Positions 21,802-33,739 of a stretch of 64,000 nt of DNA are shown here, in pieces. Source of the DNA: Dactylis glomerata. Its lineage: Eukaryota > Streptophyta > Magnoliopsida > Poales > Poaceae. The position numbers and the translations under genes are program-made. Each line of letters starts with the position of its first letter. Position 1 is the stretch's first letter. Below the pieces are notes generated by a model. It was not told the DNA's origin. It saw only the letters and a program-made list of their open reading frames with translations, and ran no database searches. The stretch spans positions 3,986,191 through 4,050,190 of the forward strand of contig QXEO01000339.1 in assembly GCA_007115705.1 (NCBI GenBank), in the 5' to 3' direction.

Positions 21802-23250
21802 AGAGCATCTCCAACGTAGGGTAAGCAAAGTGGCTTTGGGTAAAGGAGAGAGATGGTTTGGGTAACCAGAAATTTTTCTGCTTTTCTAGCTTACCTAAAA
21901 CCGCTTACCCAAACTTTGCACTCTATGTGGGACCTACTTGTCAATGGTACATGCTTTTATTCCTTTTTACCTCTTCTCTCACTGCATCCCGTCTGTTGCG
22001 TGACGTCCGCCATTGTCCCCAGCTCATGCGACCCCCACCCTCTTCCCGTGTGTTGTACCTAGGGATGTAAACGGATCAGATAGGATCGGATTTTGCCTTT
22101 ACCATGTGTTTTCGTTGGATTCGGAGTGGAGCGGATAATGACCGGATGCGGATTCGGAAACAAATATATCTGATCACGGATTCAGAGCAGAAATGGAGCA
22201 GATTTAGGACAGAAAAAAACTAATCGGATTGGTATGTTTAAAAATAGTTAATAACCATACAACCAAAAATACAAAGAATAAAAATGGTAACATGATAAAA
22301 TTAATAAATATAACATGAATAATAATATGCACACATGACCTAAGGTAACATATAGACATATTTGAGTATCCTAGTAACCAAATAAACCTATAATCTCTAC
22401 GGTACAATGACTATGTAAGTGATTTGAATGATTAGCTAACGACTCGGCAACTTACTAACTACTAGTTATGCTATATTATCTTAACCTTTTTGGGAAAAAT
22501 TGGATTATTTAGTAAAAACCATTGGATTATCCTAATTAATTTTCGGATAATCCATATTTTGCATACCATATCCCATACCGTATCCGGGTGTTCAGTTCGG
22601 AATCGGATATCCTTATCCGTCGATTCTTATAAATCATATATGGATTCTTAAAAACGGATTCGGCGACGATTTGGTACGGAAATTATCCTATCCATTTACA
22701 TCCCTAGTTGTACCCCTCATCAAAGAATTCCCTGTTCGACCTACAGTAGAGCTCCACGAGCTCGACCATGGCCAGGACAGACCAAATCGAGGCGGCGGTG
22801 GAGTTCCACGAGCTCCACCTTGGCTGAGCTTTGCCGAGGCTGACCAAATCGAGGTGGTGCTGGGGGCTGGTGGTCGCGGTGGTCGCTGATGAGGATGGAG
22901 GAGTCGGATGGGGGCCGGCGGTGGTGGAATTTCACGTCAGCGATGGGCACGGGAGTGAGCCACTCCGACTTAATTGCGGCGGAGAGGGGACGGGCGAGGC
23001 AAGGGGGCGGTCTGCGGGGGTGGAAGAGGTCGGGGACGGCACATCGGACGGATGCCGGCGACCGGAGACACCAGGGATGGCGGTGAAATCTTCCACACCG
23101 GCGGTTGCCGCTTCCCGCGTCCGCTTCGCTGATATGGCAAGCTTACCCAAAATTTGCTTGGCCTTACCCATTTATTGGTAGAAGGTGTCAAATTTTAGGG
23201 GATCACCCAAATCTTTTTGGTAGGGTGATACCTTCGATCTGGTTTCAGGA
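21802..23250. mobile_element. possible DNA element, truncated, split by a hAT MITE
   Basis: It begins GAGCATCTCCAACGTAGGGT (21802), a tip typical of PIF-like and related grass elements. Complementary stretches occur near both sides (GGTAAGCAAAGT/GCTTACCCAAA at 21820 and TTACCCAAAATTTGC near 23140). The right tip is not found and the region stops at an LTR at 23251, so it was probably cut there. Between 22741 and 23120 a GC-rich part with repeated ACGAGCTC words may be captured gene sequence. No function is assigned. Confidence 0.4.
22060..22706. mobile_element. hAT-type MITE, 647 bp, 8-bp target duplication
   Basis: The ends are TAGGGATGTAAA and TTTACATCCCTA in inverted orientation, flanked by the 8-bp direct repeat GTTGTACC (22052-22059 and 22707-22714). 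The interior is rich in CGGAT/ATCCG words and has no transposase frame. Confidence 0.93.
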
Positions 23251-24532
23251 TGTTGGATAGCGGTACTTTTTCCCTAGTAGACCTAAGTTTATAGAACTTG
23301 GGGAAGCTATTGCTTGGTGCTAAAGGTTACGCTATTTGGCGAGCACTTACTACTTTTGTCGTCTGTCTGTTCCTAGACCGTTAATATATTGTTTTGTGAG
23401 TGTGTCGATGGATGGAGAATAGGCCATGGGTATAGGATTCACCTGCAGTTGTGCATGCATAAGGGGGAAAGATAATAATAATAAGCATAACATGTACTAA
23501 GGCTAAATAGTGTTAAATATTGTGGGTGGCACGTCCATATAATCTACTAGTTTTAGTGAGCTACATGTGCCAATAGACTTCTAGTCCTACTACTTTCCCA
23601 CAGCAGCCCTGTCTAGGAAGCAGTAATTAAGTAAAACAGACTAGAGCATTAATAATTGTGACATCACGGTGATCCCAAGTGGATCTCAGATCCTGTAATC
23701 TATTACCCCTTTTGTCACTGAGATTCGATCTAGAGGGTGAAGCACCACTCATACCTCCTCATTACCTTGATCAATCCTCGGATCTTGGGTACCTTTCAAG
23801 ACTTTGGATCCATGCAACGAGATGATAGACAAGTAAAATAACACATTCATACTCAACACAATATCCCCATACAGATTAGATCATGCACATAATCGCTTTG
23901 AAGCTTCACCGAGCCCACAACCCATGAGGACTACTCACTCATAACGAGATCAAATATAGAAAACATTGTATAGATGGATTCAATAATAATATCAAATATC
24001 CTTACAATATTGCCAATCGCGGAGATTGAGATTACAAGTAGATGGATATGGCTATGAGGTGGAGAAATGGATGGCGATGGTGGCGGCGGTTGGACTCCTT
24101 CTCCTTGGTGTGATGTGGTGATCTGTGTATCTCCTCTGCCACTTGTCTCCAGGTTTGCGGCGCCTAGCGGTCGATTTATATAGAGGGTCCTTCACAAAAG
24201 TCGCTAGGTTTGACGTGGCGAAGGTGGTGGACACCGATACGGGCGCCAATATAGGCGGGTCATGCCCGTATGGCTGCTCGTTAAACCTTCTGGAGGTCAA
24301 CAACATGAGCCCTTTGACTTGGGAGTATTGGAAACTCATATTTCTTTATTAATTCGCCTAGATTTTGTCATTAAATGGTGTATTCATGAAAGAAAACATT
24401 TAAAAAGAAGATTTCCACACTTGGTAGTAATTAGTCGTTAATGGCAAAGGATTGAGAGATATTTCATCATTTTTATGACAAATATGATATTTAAACTTAA
24501 TGTATAGATGCTGGATTATGCAGCTATCAACA
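23251..24532 (-). repeat. 3' LTR of a Ty3/gypsy-like element (G0)
   Basis: The ends are TGTTG (23251) and CAACA (24528-24532). Just inside, the minus strand reads GGTTTAAGCTTGGGA, a polypurine-tract-like sequence, so the element runs on the minus strand and this is its 3' LTR. A TATA box, TATATAAA on the minus strand, lies at 24175-24182. The 5' LTR must be beyond the window because a large insertion follows. Confidence 0.75.
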
Positions 24533-27500
24533 TCCCAAGCTTAAACCTTGATCGTCCTCAAGCAAGAAACCAAAGATCGTAACAAACTCGATGTTGAAAT
24601 TGAAATAATGAGAAAGGAAGATCACTTACCATTGGTAGTGTCATGTGTCATCACTCTATCAATCTGAAAGCTAGTACATGTAGAGTGATGCCAAGAATAC
24701 TATGCAGGTTTTAATAAGTCAAGACAATCACAATAAAGGAATTATAAGCATGAATAATAAGATTAGCAAGTTCTATTCCAATTCTTCTAGAAACTCTCCA
24801 TTTTGCCAAGGAACAGGGAACAGTTTCAACTTTAATCAAATTTAAGAGTGAGAGATCATGTCAATAACAATATAGCCAAAGAAAGTTCATTATAACCACA
24901 TTAGTAAATCATGGCTTTTCTAACACTTCTTTTCTATGCTTGCCTTTAGAATTTTCAGTCTTTTAGTAACGAGAACATGCCTAAAATTTAGTGAGTTTGA
25001 TCGGACTGTGCAGATGTTGGGTGCACACTAATTGCACATTTTATCAGAGGAGCATAGCACCCAACACTTTGAATGCAGACCCATAATAGCCAGTATTTTC
25101 ATCGTAGCAATTGCTTGCTACAGACGTTATGCAACTCATAGTTGAAATCCAGGATTTTCCTCCATTGGGGTCGTTCATAAGCCAGAGGAGTAGTCGGCAT
25201 AACATGGAGTGCGACAGTGTTGCAGACACGCATAAAGCAATATCATACTTTAATCAACATATCAAGATTTTAGGCATGCTCTCTATCACCTCTAGACATT
25301 AAATTTTTCAACAAGTCACTTTGAAGAGTGATATCAAGTCAATAAAATAGATATGGTGTTGAACAATTTCAAGGGTCATACTCTCTAGACAATTAAACTC
25401 ACTCAAGTCTTCATTTTCAGACTTCTCTTATTTTTGTTGTTTGGCAATATTATTTCCAAGGCAAAACTCGGTTAGATAAAAGAACTAGAGTAAAAGCTTA
25501 CTTAATCAAAGTACTCATGCATATAAAAGTTTTACTCTAACTATCAAGAATTACTCCCACTAGCATAATAGTCTCAACAACACTACTAGCTATAATAGAT
25601 ATCCGAACATTTAAAGTGGGAGATATAAAAAAACCTCTCATAGAGATTTAAACATTCCTCTTCCGTATGATATTATTCTTGAAAACTCAGGAAGATCCTC
25701 TCTTTTCAAATAAATCATTGGAGGCAATTGGAGTCTCTTAAAACCAAATGATAAAAGGAAAAATCTTTTTGGTATTTTTGAGGATTGGGATATAAAGAAA
25801 AGAAAACTGGTAATAAAGCAAGGTTATTACAAACTTCAAATAAAACAAACAAAAGGGATAAACAAATAAAAAACCAATAAAGTGTTGGAGCAAAACCAAC
25901 ACATGTGATTCAAGCTCCAAGTGTAGCACAACCTCAATAACAATAAAATTAAAAGATAAAACACCACACTCAATTCTTGGGGAGACATTCCCATGAAGGA
26001 AATATGCTCTAGAGGCAATAATAATATTGTTATTATCATATTTCTTGTTCATGATAATGTTTATACTCCATGCTAGAATTGTATTAAGCGGAAACATTAA
26101 TACTTGTGTGGTTTATGAACAACACCGTGTCCCTAGTATGCCTCTACTAGACTAGCTCATTGAATAATGATGGTTAAGGTTTCCTAACCATAGACATGAT
26201 GTCGATTAATAATGAGGTCATGTCATTAGGAGAATGATGTGATGGACAGACCCAAATAAAGCACAGCAATTAGATCGTGTCATTATGTTCATCTTTGCGA
26301 AGCTTTTTCCTATGTCAAGTATTGTATTCCTTAGACCATAAGATAATGCAACTCCCTAGTGCCGGAAGAGAGCTTTGAGGTCATCAAACGTCATCCTATG
26401 AAAGGGTGATCATAAAGGTGTCTCTCAGGTGATCGGAAAGTACTCGTTGGGTTGTATGTATCAAGATGGAATTTGTCCCTCCCAAGTCGGAGAGATATAC
26501 TTCGGGCCCACTCGGTAATCGATATCAACACCGCTTGCAAGCATGTGGTTAAGGAGTTAATCATAAAGTGATATTGGATTACGGAACGAGTAAAGTACTT
26601 GCTGTGAACAAGATTGAACTAGGTATGTCGATACCGACGATCGAATCTCGGGCAAGTAAAATATCGCGAGACGAAGGGAATATATATACGGGATTAATTG
26701 AATCCTGGCATCATGATTCATCCGATATGACCATCGATGAATACGTGGGAGTCAATATGGGTTTCCAGATCCCGCTATTGATTATTGATAGAAGATCATG
26801 TCTGCATATTCTCAAACCCGTAGGGTCACACACTTAACGTACATCGACGCTAGGATAGAATGGATAATTGGTTATTGAGTTTTTTGTTCGGAGTCTCGGA
26901 TGAGATCCCGGACATCACGAGAGGTTCCGGAATGGGCCGGAGAATAAGATTCATATAATGGAAAGCAGTTTTTGGGTTTTGGAAAAGTTTTGGACTTTTT
27001 CGGTAGAGTACCGGAATGTTCTAGAAAGTTCCAGAGGGCTCCATGGTGGGGCCCACATGCCCCAAAGGGTCCACATGGACCAAAGGGTGCTACCTACATG
27101 GGCCTGGTCATCCATGCCCACTTGTCCTATGAGGCCAAGGGCAAAACCCTAGGGTTTTCTTATGGGCCAAGGCAAAGGAAACTTAGGGGGCAAGTTTTCT
27201 CCCTGGGGCCATCGGCTTGACTTGGAGGCTAAGGCTGCCCCCTTGGCCGGACCCCTTGACCTATTTAAAGGGGAGGGGAGGGCTGGGGCGTGCTCCTCTC
27301 CTAACCCTAGCCGCCGGCCCAACTGCTGCCCTCCACATCTCTCTCTCGCGACTGCACGTAGGCGAAGCCCTGCTGCAGAAATTCTCCACCATAAGCACCA
27401 CGCCGTCGTGCTGCTGATCCAATCTATCTCTCCACCATACTTGCTGGACCAAGGAAGGAGGAGACATCGCTGCACCGTACGTGTGCATCTCTCGGAGGCG

Positions 27501-27925
27501 TCGCCACTTGCGGCATTGGATCAGATCGGATCGCGAGGAGGAGATGGCTAGTACGACTACATCATCCACATTTTGTTGAACGTTTCCGCTGTGCAATTTC
27601 TTCAAGGGTATGAAGATCTCATCTATCTCTCTCGTTGATTACATCTCCTAGATTAGATATTGGCTTTCTCGTTCGCATCCGTAGGAATTTTTTTGATTTA
27701 CTATGCTGCGAAACCCATCACCCCAAGCTTAGGCTTTTGCAAGCCCTCTTCTTGAATCATTGTGGTGGTGGATAATGCGTACCATCGTACCCATGGGGGT
27801 TCCATGAGGAGAAATGCTGCGACTAGTTTAGGAGGTGTCTCGGAGGTTGTTGGCGAGGTTATTCATGTTTGTGATGTTACCTCCGAGCTCAAATATGTCG
27901 TGGTACGTGGTGTAGCGGGGCTGCT
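24533..27925 (-). other. internal noncoding part of element G0
   Basis: This is AT-rich sequence with no credible frame (24533-25993), resuming at 27721-27925 after the solo LTR. The motif CCCCAAGCTTAGGC at 27721 is of the same kind as the polypurine-tract motif. G0 is thus also probably non-autonomous in the part seen. Confidence 0.55.
25994..27720 (+). repeat. solo LTR of an Angela/BARE-1/WIS-type copia element
   Basis: It opens TGAAGGAAATATG followed by CTCTAGAGGCAATAATAA, and contains CTAGAATTGTATT, GGAGAATGATGTGATGGACA, CCCACTCGGTAAT, CGATCGAATCTCGGGCAAG, CCCGTAGGGTC and GAGATCCCGGA, all diagnostic of this LTR family as I know it. It is about 1.73 kb and ends ...CCCATCA. Flanks are TCCCA and CCCCA, a 5-bp duplication with one change or a lost C. 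No internal domain follows, so it is a solo LTR left by LTR-LTR recombination. A TATTTAAA box lies near 27262. Confidence 0.88.
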
Positions 27926-28438
27926 TGATACGTCTCAAATGTATCTATATTTTTTTATGCTACATGCTTGTTTTACACCACTTGCTTTGTGTTTTGTTGA
28001 CACTTCGTGGCGTTTTTATGCATTTTCTGGAACTAACTTATTAACGAGAAGCCACAGTGCCAGTTCCCTATTTTCTGCTGTTTTTGTGTTTCAGAAAAGC
28101 TACACAGGAAATATTCTCGGAATTGGACGAAACGAAGCCCGAACCTCCTATTTTTCCTGACACGAGACAAAGTCCGAAGGAGAGCCGGAGGGGGGCCAGG
28201 AGGCTGGCACACCATAGGGGTGGCGCGGGTGCCCCCCTGGCCGCGCCACCACCAGGTGTGGGGCCCCTGGCTGCCCTCTGACATCGCCCCTTCGCCTATA
28301 AGAAGCCTCCGATGTGAAAACCCTAAATCAGTCAGTGTTTTTCATAGTAAGGTTCCGCAGCGCCGCCGTCGTCGAAGACCAATTTTGGGGGACAGAAGTC
28401 TCTGTTCCGGTACCCTGCCGGGACGGGGAAGTGCCCCC

Positions 28439-30033
28439 TGCTGCGTGTGGTTAACGTGGGAGCAGACGGTCCTTGTGCGTGGTGGATAACCAGCCCGTTG
28501 GGAACCCCAAGAGGAAGGTATGATGAGTATAGCAGCTAGTTTTCCCTCAGTTAAGAAACCAAGGTATGTCGATCTTGGAGAGGAGAGACAAACGACTGAA
28601 GGTGATGCGGAACCTGCACACACACAACCAAGTACTTTGTTCCCAACTTGCGATGAGGTTGTCAATCTCACCGGTTTGCTTGAAACAAAGGTTATGAGTG
28701 TATCGAGTGGAAAATAATATAGTATGCGAGTAAAGTAAACAGTACGAGTAAAGTAAACAGGTGATAGCAATATGATGTAAATAGGACCGGGGTCCACAGT
28801 TCACTAGTGGTGTCTCTCCATAGATAAAATAACACATGCTGGGTAAACAAATTACAGTTGGGCAATTGATAGAATAAAGATAAACGTGATATGTCAAGAA
28901 GATCACTATGAGATTTACTCTGGGCATTACAACAAAATACATAGACCGCCATCCAACTGCATCTATGACTAATAATCCACTCCCGGGGATATCAATCCGA
29001 ACACCCCAGTAGTATTAAGTTGCGAACAACGGATAATTGCATTAAGCAAAGTGTGTAATGTAAACAAAGCATATGCCCTTGAGCATATGAATGTTGTTTT
29101 CTCCCTAGTAGCAACAGCACATCTACAACCTTAGAGGTTTCTGTCACTCCCCCAGATTAAATAGAGGCATGAACCCACTATCGAGCATAAATACCCCCTC
29201 TTGGAGTCACTAGCAACTACTCGGCCAAGATAGCTACTAACAACGGAGAGCATGCAAGATCATAAACAACATAGAGATAACAAAAGATAATATTCAGTAC
29301 AGCAACTTAATCATAAACACCAATATTCATCGGATCCCAACAAACCAAACATGTAGAATTACATAATGGTGATCTCAATCATGTAGGGCAGCTCATGAGA
29401 TCTAAACATGAAGCACATGGTGGAGAAGACAACCATCTAGCTACTGCTATGGACCCATAGTCCAAGGTAGACTACTCACTCATCGCTCCGGAGGCAAGCA
29501 TGACGATGAAGAAGACCTCCGGTGGCGATTCCCCTCTCCGGCAGGGTGTCGGGAAGAGCTTCTGGACCCTCCCGATCTTCGGGTCGACGGCGGCGGCGGA
29601 TCGCGATGTGTTCTGGAAAATTGATCGGGTGTTTAGGTTTTTTCCGTCGGGGGGTCTTTATAGGCGAAGGGGCGATGTCAGAGGAGGGACCAAGCGGCCT
29701 CACGCCAGGCTCGCGCGGCCAGGCCCCTGGCCGCGCCAGCTAGGCGTGTGGGCCCCTGGTGGCCCACCTCCTACTCCTCTTCGGATCTATGGAAGCTTCC
29801 GGGTAAAATAAGACTTCAGGAACTTGTTTCGTCCAATTCCGAGAATATTTCCTGTGTATCACTTCTGAAACACAAAAACAGCAGAAAACAGAGAACTGGC
29901 ACGGTGGCAACTCGTTAATAGGTTAGTTCCGGAAAATGCATAAAAGTGCCACGAAGTGTAACGAAACAATAGACAAATTGTGTAAAAACAAGCATAGAGC
30001 ATCAAAAATTATAGATACGTTGGAGACGTATCA
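28439..30033 (-). repeat. E1 3' LTR
   Basis: In element sense it starts TGATACGTCTCCAACGTATC and ends at TGCTGCG (plus-strand reading of the other end). TATAAAG on the minus strand at 29656-29662 is the TATA box. It is paired with 33740-35337. Confidence 0.93.
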
Positions 30034-32969
30034 AGCATCCCCAAGCTTAACTCCTGCTCGTCCTCGAGTAGGTAAGTGATAACAAAGAATAATTTTTGAG
30101 GTGACATGCACCTACACAATCTTGATCATATATGTAAGCATTGGTGAGCTGGGATCATAAGAACTTAAAACATGGGCATGAAGATATAATCTTGACAATA
30201 AGAAACTTAACAACCATGTTGTAAACATGCAAATGAACACAAACAAAAGATCATGAAAATGAAACAATGAAAGTCAAACGTGTGTTCAAATCATAAGGAA
30301 AAACATACAAATGGTTTTCAGCTTATCCTTCAAAGAGAGCAAAACATAAATGCATAGGACACCTTCAAGTTTAAGAGGGCGACTAGATACAAATAATTTA
30401 AGAACAACTGAAACCAACAATATGAATCAATCAATGAACTTTGGGACAATGCATATCACACTAAGAATGACAACTATGCTCTCTTATGGTGCATAAAGAA
30501 AGAAGGTGGTGACTCAACATAAAAGTAAAAGAAAGGCCCTTCACAGAGGGAAGCAGTGATTGCAAGTTTTATAACCTTCAAAAATTATGGTACTTACCGG
30601 CTTTGAGCTCTCATTGCCCCCATCATAAGCATCTTGAATGGTTAAAGTTAATGCGAGAACAATTATGATGCATATGCTTGACAAATCATAAGTTGAAGAC
30701 CTCGTGCCCCGTGAATACGAGTACCCAAACCTCATGCTACTTTACTTAGAGTCCCAAGCAAGGCTCTTGTCATTGTAAGTATATGCATATCATTGAGAAC
30801 CGCCAATGGGGTACCTCCGTGCCCGATGACATGGAACAAGCCCACACCAAAATGACAGGACAAGCAGACAATGAACACCTCGACATCTCTTTTATTTGCC
30901 TTTTGTTTAGCTTTTTATTGTGAGATGCGTCGTCGAATGTTCACCATGGGTATGCTGCAAATTTCCACCATGAATTATGCATGGCTTAGATTGGCGGCCC
31001 GGCGTTTCCCTAACACATATACAAACTCCATGATCCCCACAAGATTCCCAATTCATTTCACACCGCGGGCATCCATAAACAAAAGATCACGATATCAACT
31101 CAAATAAGAAGTGCAATGTTGAAAGCTTGCCCCATGACAGCATGGATGGGCTAGAATCCAACTTACAACTTGCAAGCATAACAACTCAACATAAGAGACC
31201 ACAATGTCAAATTTTTAAGAACAGGAAAAAGTAAAGTGTGCCTTCCGGTTCGTGAGAGCTTTACTGACCGAATTTCGCATAACACTGGTAAGAGTTTAAT
31301 TTGAAGAGAAAATAAAAGCAAGTCAAATTTACTTGGAATAGCAAATTGCTAGTAGGTATGTATGGTGGACACTTTGGAAAACTTTGGCTTTTAGGAGTTG
31401 GATGCACGAGTAGAGCTCATACTCAGTACAAGGCGAGGGCTAGCAAAAGACTGGGAGCGACCAACTAAGAGAGCAGTAATGGCCATAATCATGCAAAGCG
31501 ACAAAGCGACATTAAAAGAAGCATAAGATGGCATCAAAAGTCAAAAACTAAATGATCATGAAGGCTATTGGCGACTTTGTAAGAGTCTAACATGTGTGAG
31601 CATGCGCCAAGTCAACCCAAATAAATCATCAAGGAGAAAACCAAAATAATGCTTCCATACAATAAAAACAACGCATGATTTTTTCAAAGGCTCATTAAGC
31701 AATCTCAGTTATTTGAGACAAGTCATGCTACAGCAAAACCACTAAGCATACTATCAAAAAGACATCAAGCATGACATGAAAAAGCCTAAGCTGCAGTCTA
31801 CACAAGCTCCTTCTTGTACCACTATTTTGCACAAAGCTTTTTCTCTTTTCCAACACCATTTGAAATTTTTATAAACACCTCTTTTGATGAAAAACCAATA
31901 AAGATCAGAGGCAAAAATGCACCTTGATGAAAAGATATGACAAGGTCTGAACGCAAATCAAGGCGAAAACGAAAACCAAAAGCAGTAGCAGAAAAAGAAG
32001 AACGCTCGATTTTTAATAAGAGTAAAAACTAGAGCGTTCTTTGCAAATGAAAACGAGTACATCTCCTCCAAAGGAAATTTGTTGGGGTCCAACCATTTAT
32101 TGCAGCAAACAAACAAACTAAACCAACTAAGAAAACTAAAACAACTGATGCTCCAAGAAAAACACATAGTGCATGAAGCAATAAAAATATAGTGTTTTGA
32201 AAGGTGACCTGATTTTTGCCGATGAAGAAGGGGTGCCTCGGGGGCATCCCCAAGCTTTGACGCTTGTACTTCTTGGATATTTCTTGGGGTGATGCATGGG
32301 CATCCCCAAGCTTGAGCTTTTGTCCATTCTTCAACTCATCTCATCATTCTCCAATCCCTACACTTGAAAACTTCCTTCATACAAAACTAAACACAATTCT
32401 ATTAGCAACATTAGTGTAAGCATAACATATAATCAACCTCTTTTTGCTTCAGGTTTCAACTCAAAACCACCACATAAATAGCAAATACTACTGTAACAAC
32501 TTCTCTAAAAGTTCCAGGATAAAAAAAACTCAAAAGAAAGCGATAAAGTGGCAAACACAAATATTGGCAGAAATCTGTCAAAACTGAATAGCTGACAAAG
32601 GTCGAATTTTTGAGGGGTTTTCTGTTGCTCAAATCAAAAAGTGTTCAACTAACAAAAGTTTGGATATAACCTGGGACATATGCACAAGAAATCGCAGGTC
32701 CAAAAGATAAACAGAGAATTTATACAAATTTTTACGGTGCAGCACCGAAAACAGTTTCAGGACAGCAACGTCCCCAAATCTTTACCTCGCTCAAATTAGA
32801 GGCTTCTCTTGGCACAAAAACGAAATAAAAAGGATAAGGAGCGGTCATTACAGTAGTAATGACTTCCAAGACTCAAATAAAAGAAAAAGTACTGAAAAGA
32901 AAACATTGGGTTATCTCCCAAGAGTGCTATTCTTTAACGCCTTTGAGCTAGGCGCAGAAAATTTGCGAA
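30034..32969 (-). other. E1 noncoding interior
   Basis: No gene. It contains the polypurine tract motif (plus strand GCATCCCCAAGCTT, 30035-30048) and two internal copies of the same 14-mer (32244-32257 and 32300-32313). Scattered open frames such as 31958-32334 are shared shadows of a conserved noncoding part. Confidence 0.7.
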
Positions 32970-33554
32970 TCAAGTAATAAAGAAAGGGGGATCAGGATCC
33001 ACTATAGGAATAAAGAAATGAATACTATCCAATTGAGGTTTTGCATATCCCTTGTAGTCACGCTTTGGTACACTATTTTCATCAAAAAGATTTTCAGGAC
33101 AAATCCAACTAGTATTAGCTACCAAGGCATTATGAATTCCTACAAGCTTACAAAGTATTGGCAATTTAGATTCTTCATTGGGTGTACCAACAATTTCAAC
33201 AGGCGAGCCAAGCTTATTAAACTTCTTAAAAACTTTCCTAGCCTCAATTGCAACATCTCTAAATTCTATGCGCAAAGTTTCCAAGATAAAAGCTTTCTTT
33301 TCGGGATCCTCAATTTCATGAAGCTTAAGGAACATGTATTGCATAAAAGGATTAAGACTAGCAAAACTAGCTTCTAACATGTGAATCAAATAAGCAGAAG
33401 CAACTTCAATACTAGGAGCTAGCTCAACCAAAGATTTCTCCTCAACTTCCTCATGCATACTAATGTGATTAAAGAACTCCTCAATGTTACTTTTGCCAAT
33501 AATCGAACCACTACCTACTGAGAGGTCCTCCAGAATGTACTTAGGGATCAACAT
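32970..33554 (-). CDS. 194-aa protein of unknown function carried by E1
   Basis: The frame starts 157 nt inside the primer site, where gag normally begins. The protein opens MLIPKYILEDLSVGSGSIIG and contains ELAPSIEVASAYLIHMLEA, FMQYMFLKLHEIEDPEKKA, FILETLRIEFRDVAIEARKV and WICPENLFDE. It looks mostly helical, with no signal peptide, membrane span, zinc knuckle or catalytic motif that I recognise. A related frame in E3 (52986-53590) keeps about two thirds of residues, with many conservative replacements, which suggests past selection at protein level. It does not resemble the gag of the host element. Possible roles are a capsid-like or RNA-binding protein that helps a non-autonomous element; this is speculation. 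Confidence 0.65.
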   Translation of the reverse strand: MLIPKYILEDLSVGSGSIIGKSNIEEFFNHISMHEEVEEKSLVELAPSIEVASAYLIHMLEASFASLNPFMQYMFLKLHEIEDPEKKAFILETLRIEFRDVAIEARKVFKKFNKLGSPVEIVGTPNEESKLPILCKLVGIHNALVANTSWICPENLFDENSVPKRDYKGYAKPQLDSIHFFIPIVDPDPPFFIT

Positions 33555-33711
33555 GATAAACTAAAGTAAAGAAATAACAACTACCAAGGATTCTAATTTT
33601 TTGGGTTTTTGATATAAAACGATGCAGGTAAAATAAATAAAGTAAAGCAAAACAATAACAAAGTAAAGGATGTGCGTGCGAAAACTCCCCTCGCAGAAGT
33701 CTTCTACTTCC

Positions 33712-33729
33712 TCCCCGGCAATGGCGCCA
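33712..33729 (-). other. E1 primer-binding site
   Basis: The minus strand reads TGGCGCCATTGCCGGGGA, ten bases inside the right LTR. It is a Ty3/gypsy-type primer site, commonly assigned to tRNA-Asp (assignment from memory). Confidence 0.85.
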
Positions 33730-33739
33730 GAAAATTAGC

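Noticed and set aside
28547..28942. Identical 131-aa frames in both E1 LTRs (also 33848-34243).
   Set aside because: They lie inside LTRs, are identical only because the LTR pair is young, and show no domain or conservation in the other LTRs of the family.
31958..32334. Hydrophobic small frames repeated in E1, E2 and E3 interiors (also near 40645-41016 and 56560-56853).
   Set aside because: They recur because the noncoding interiors are homologous. Starts, ends and frames differ between copies, so no protein-level conservation is apparent.
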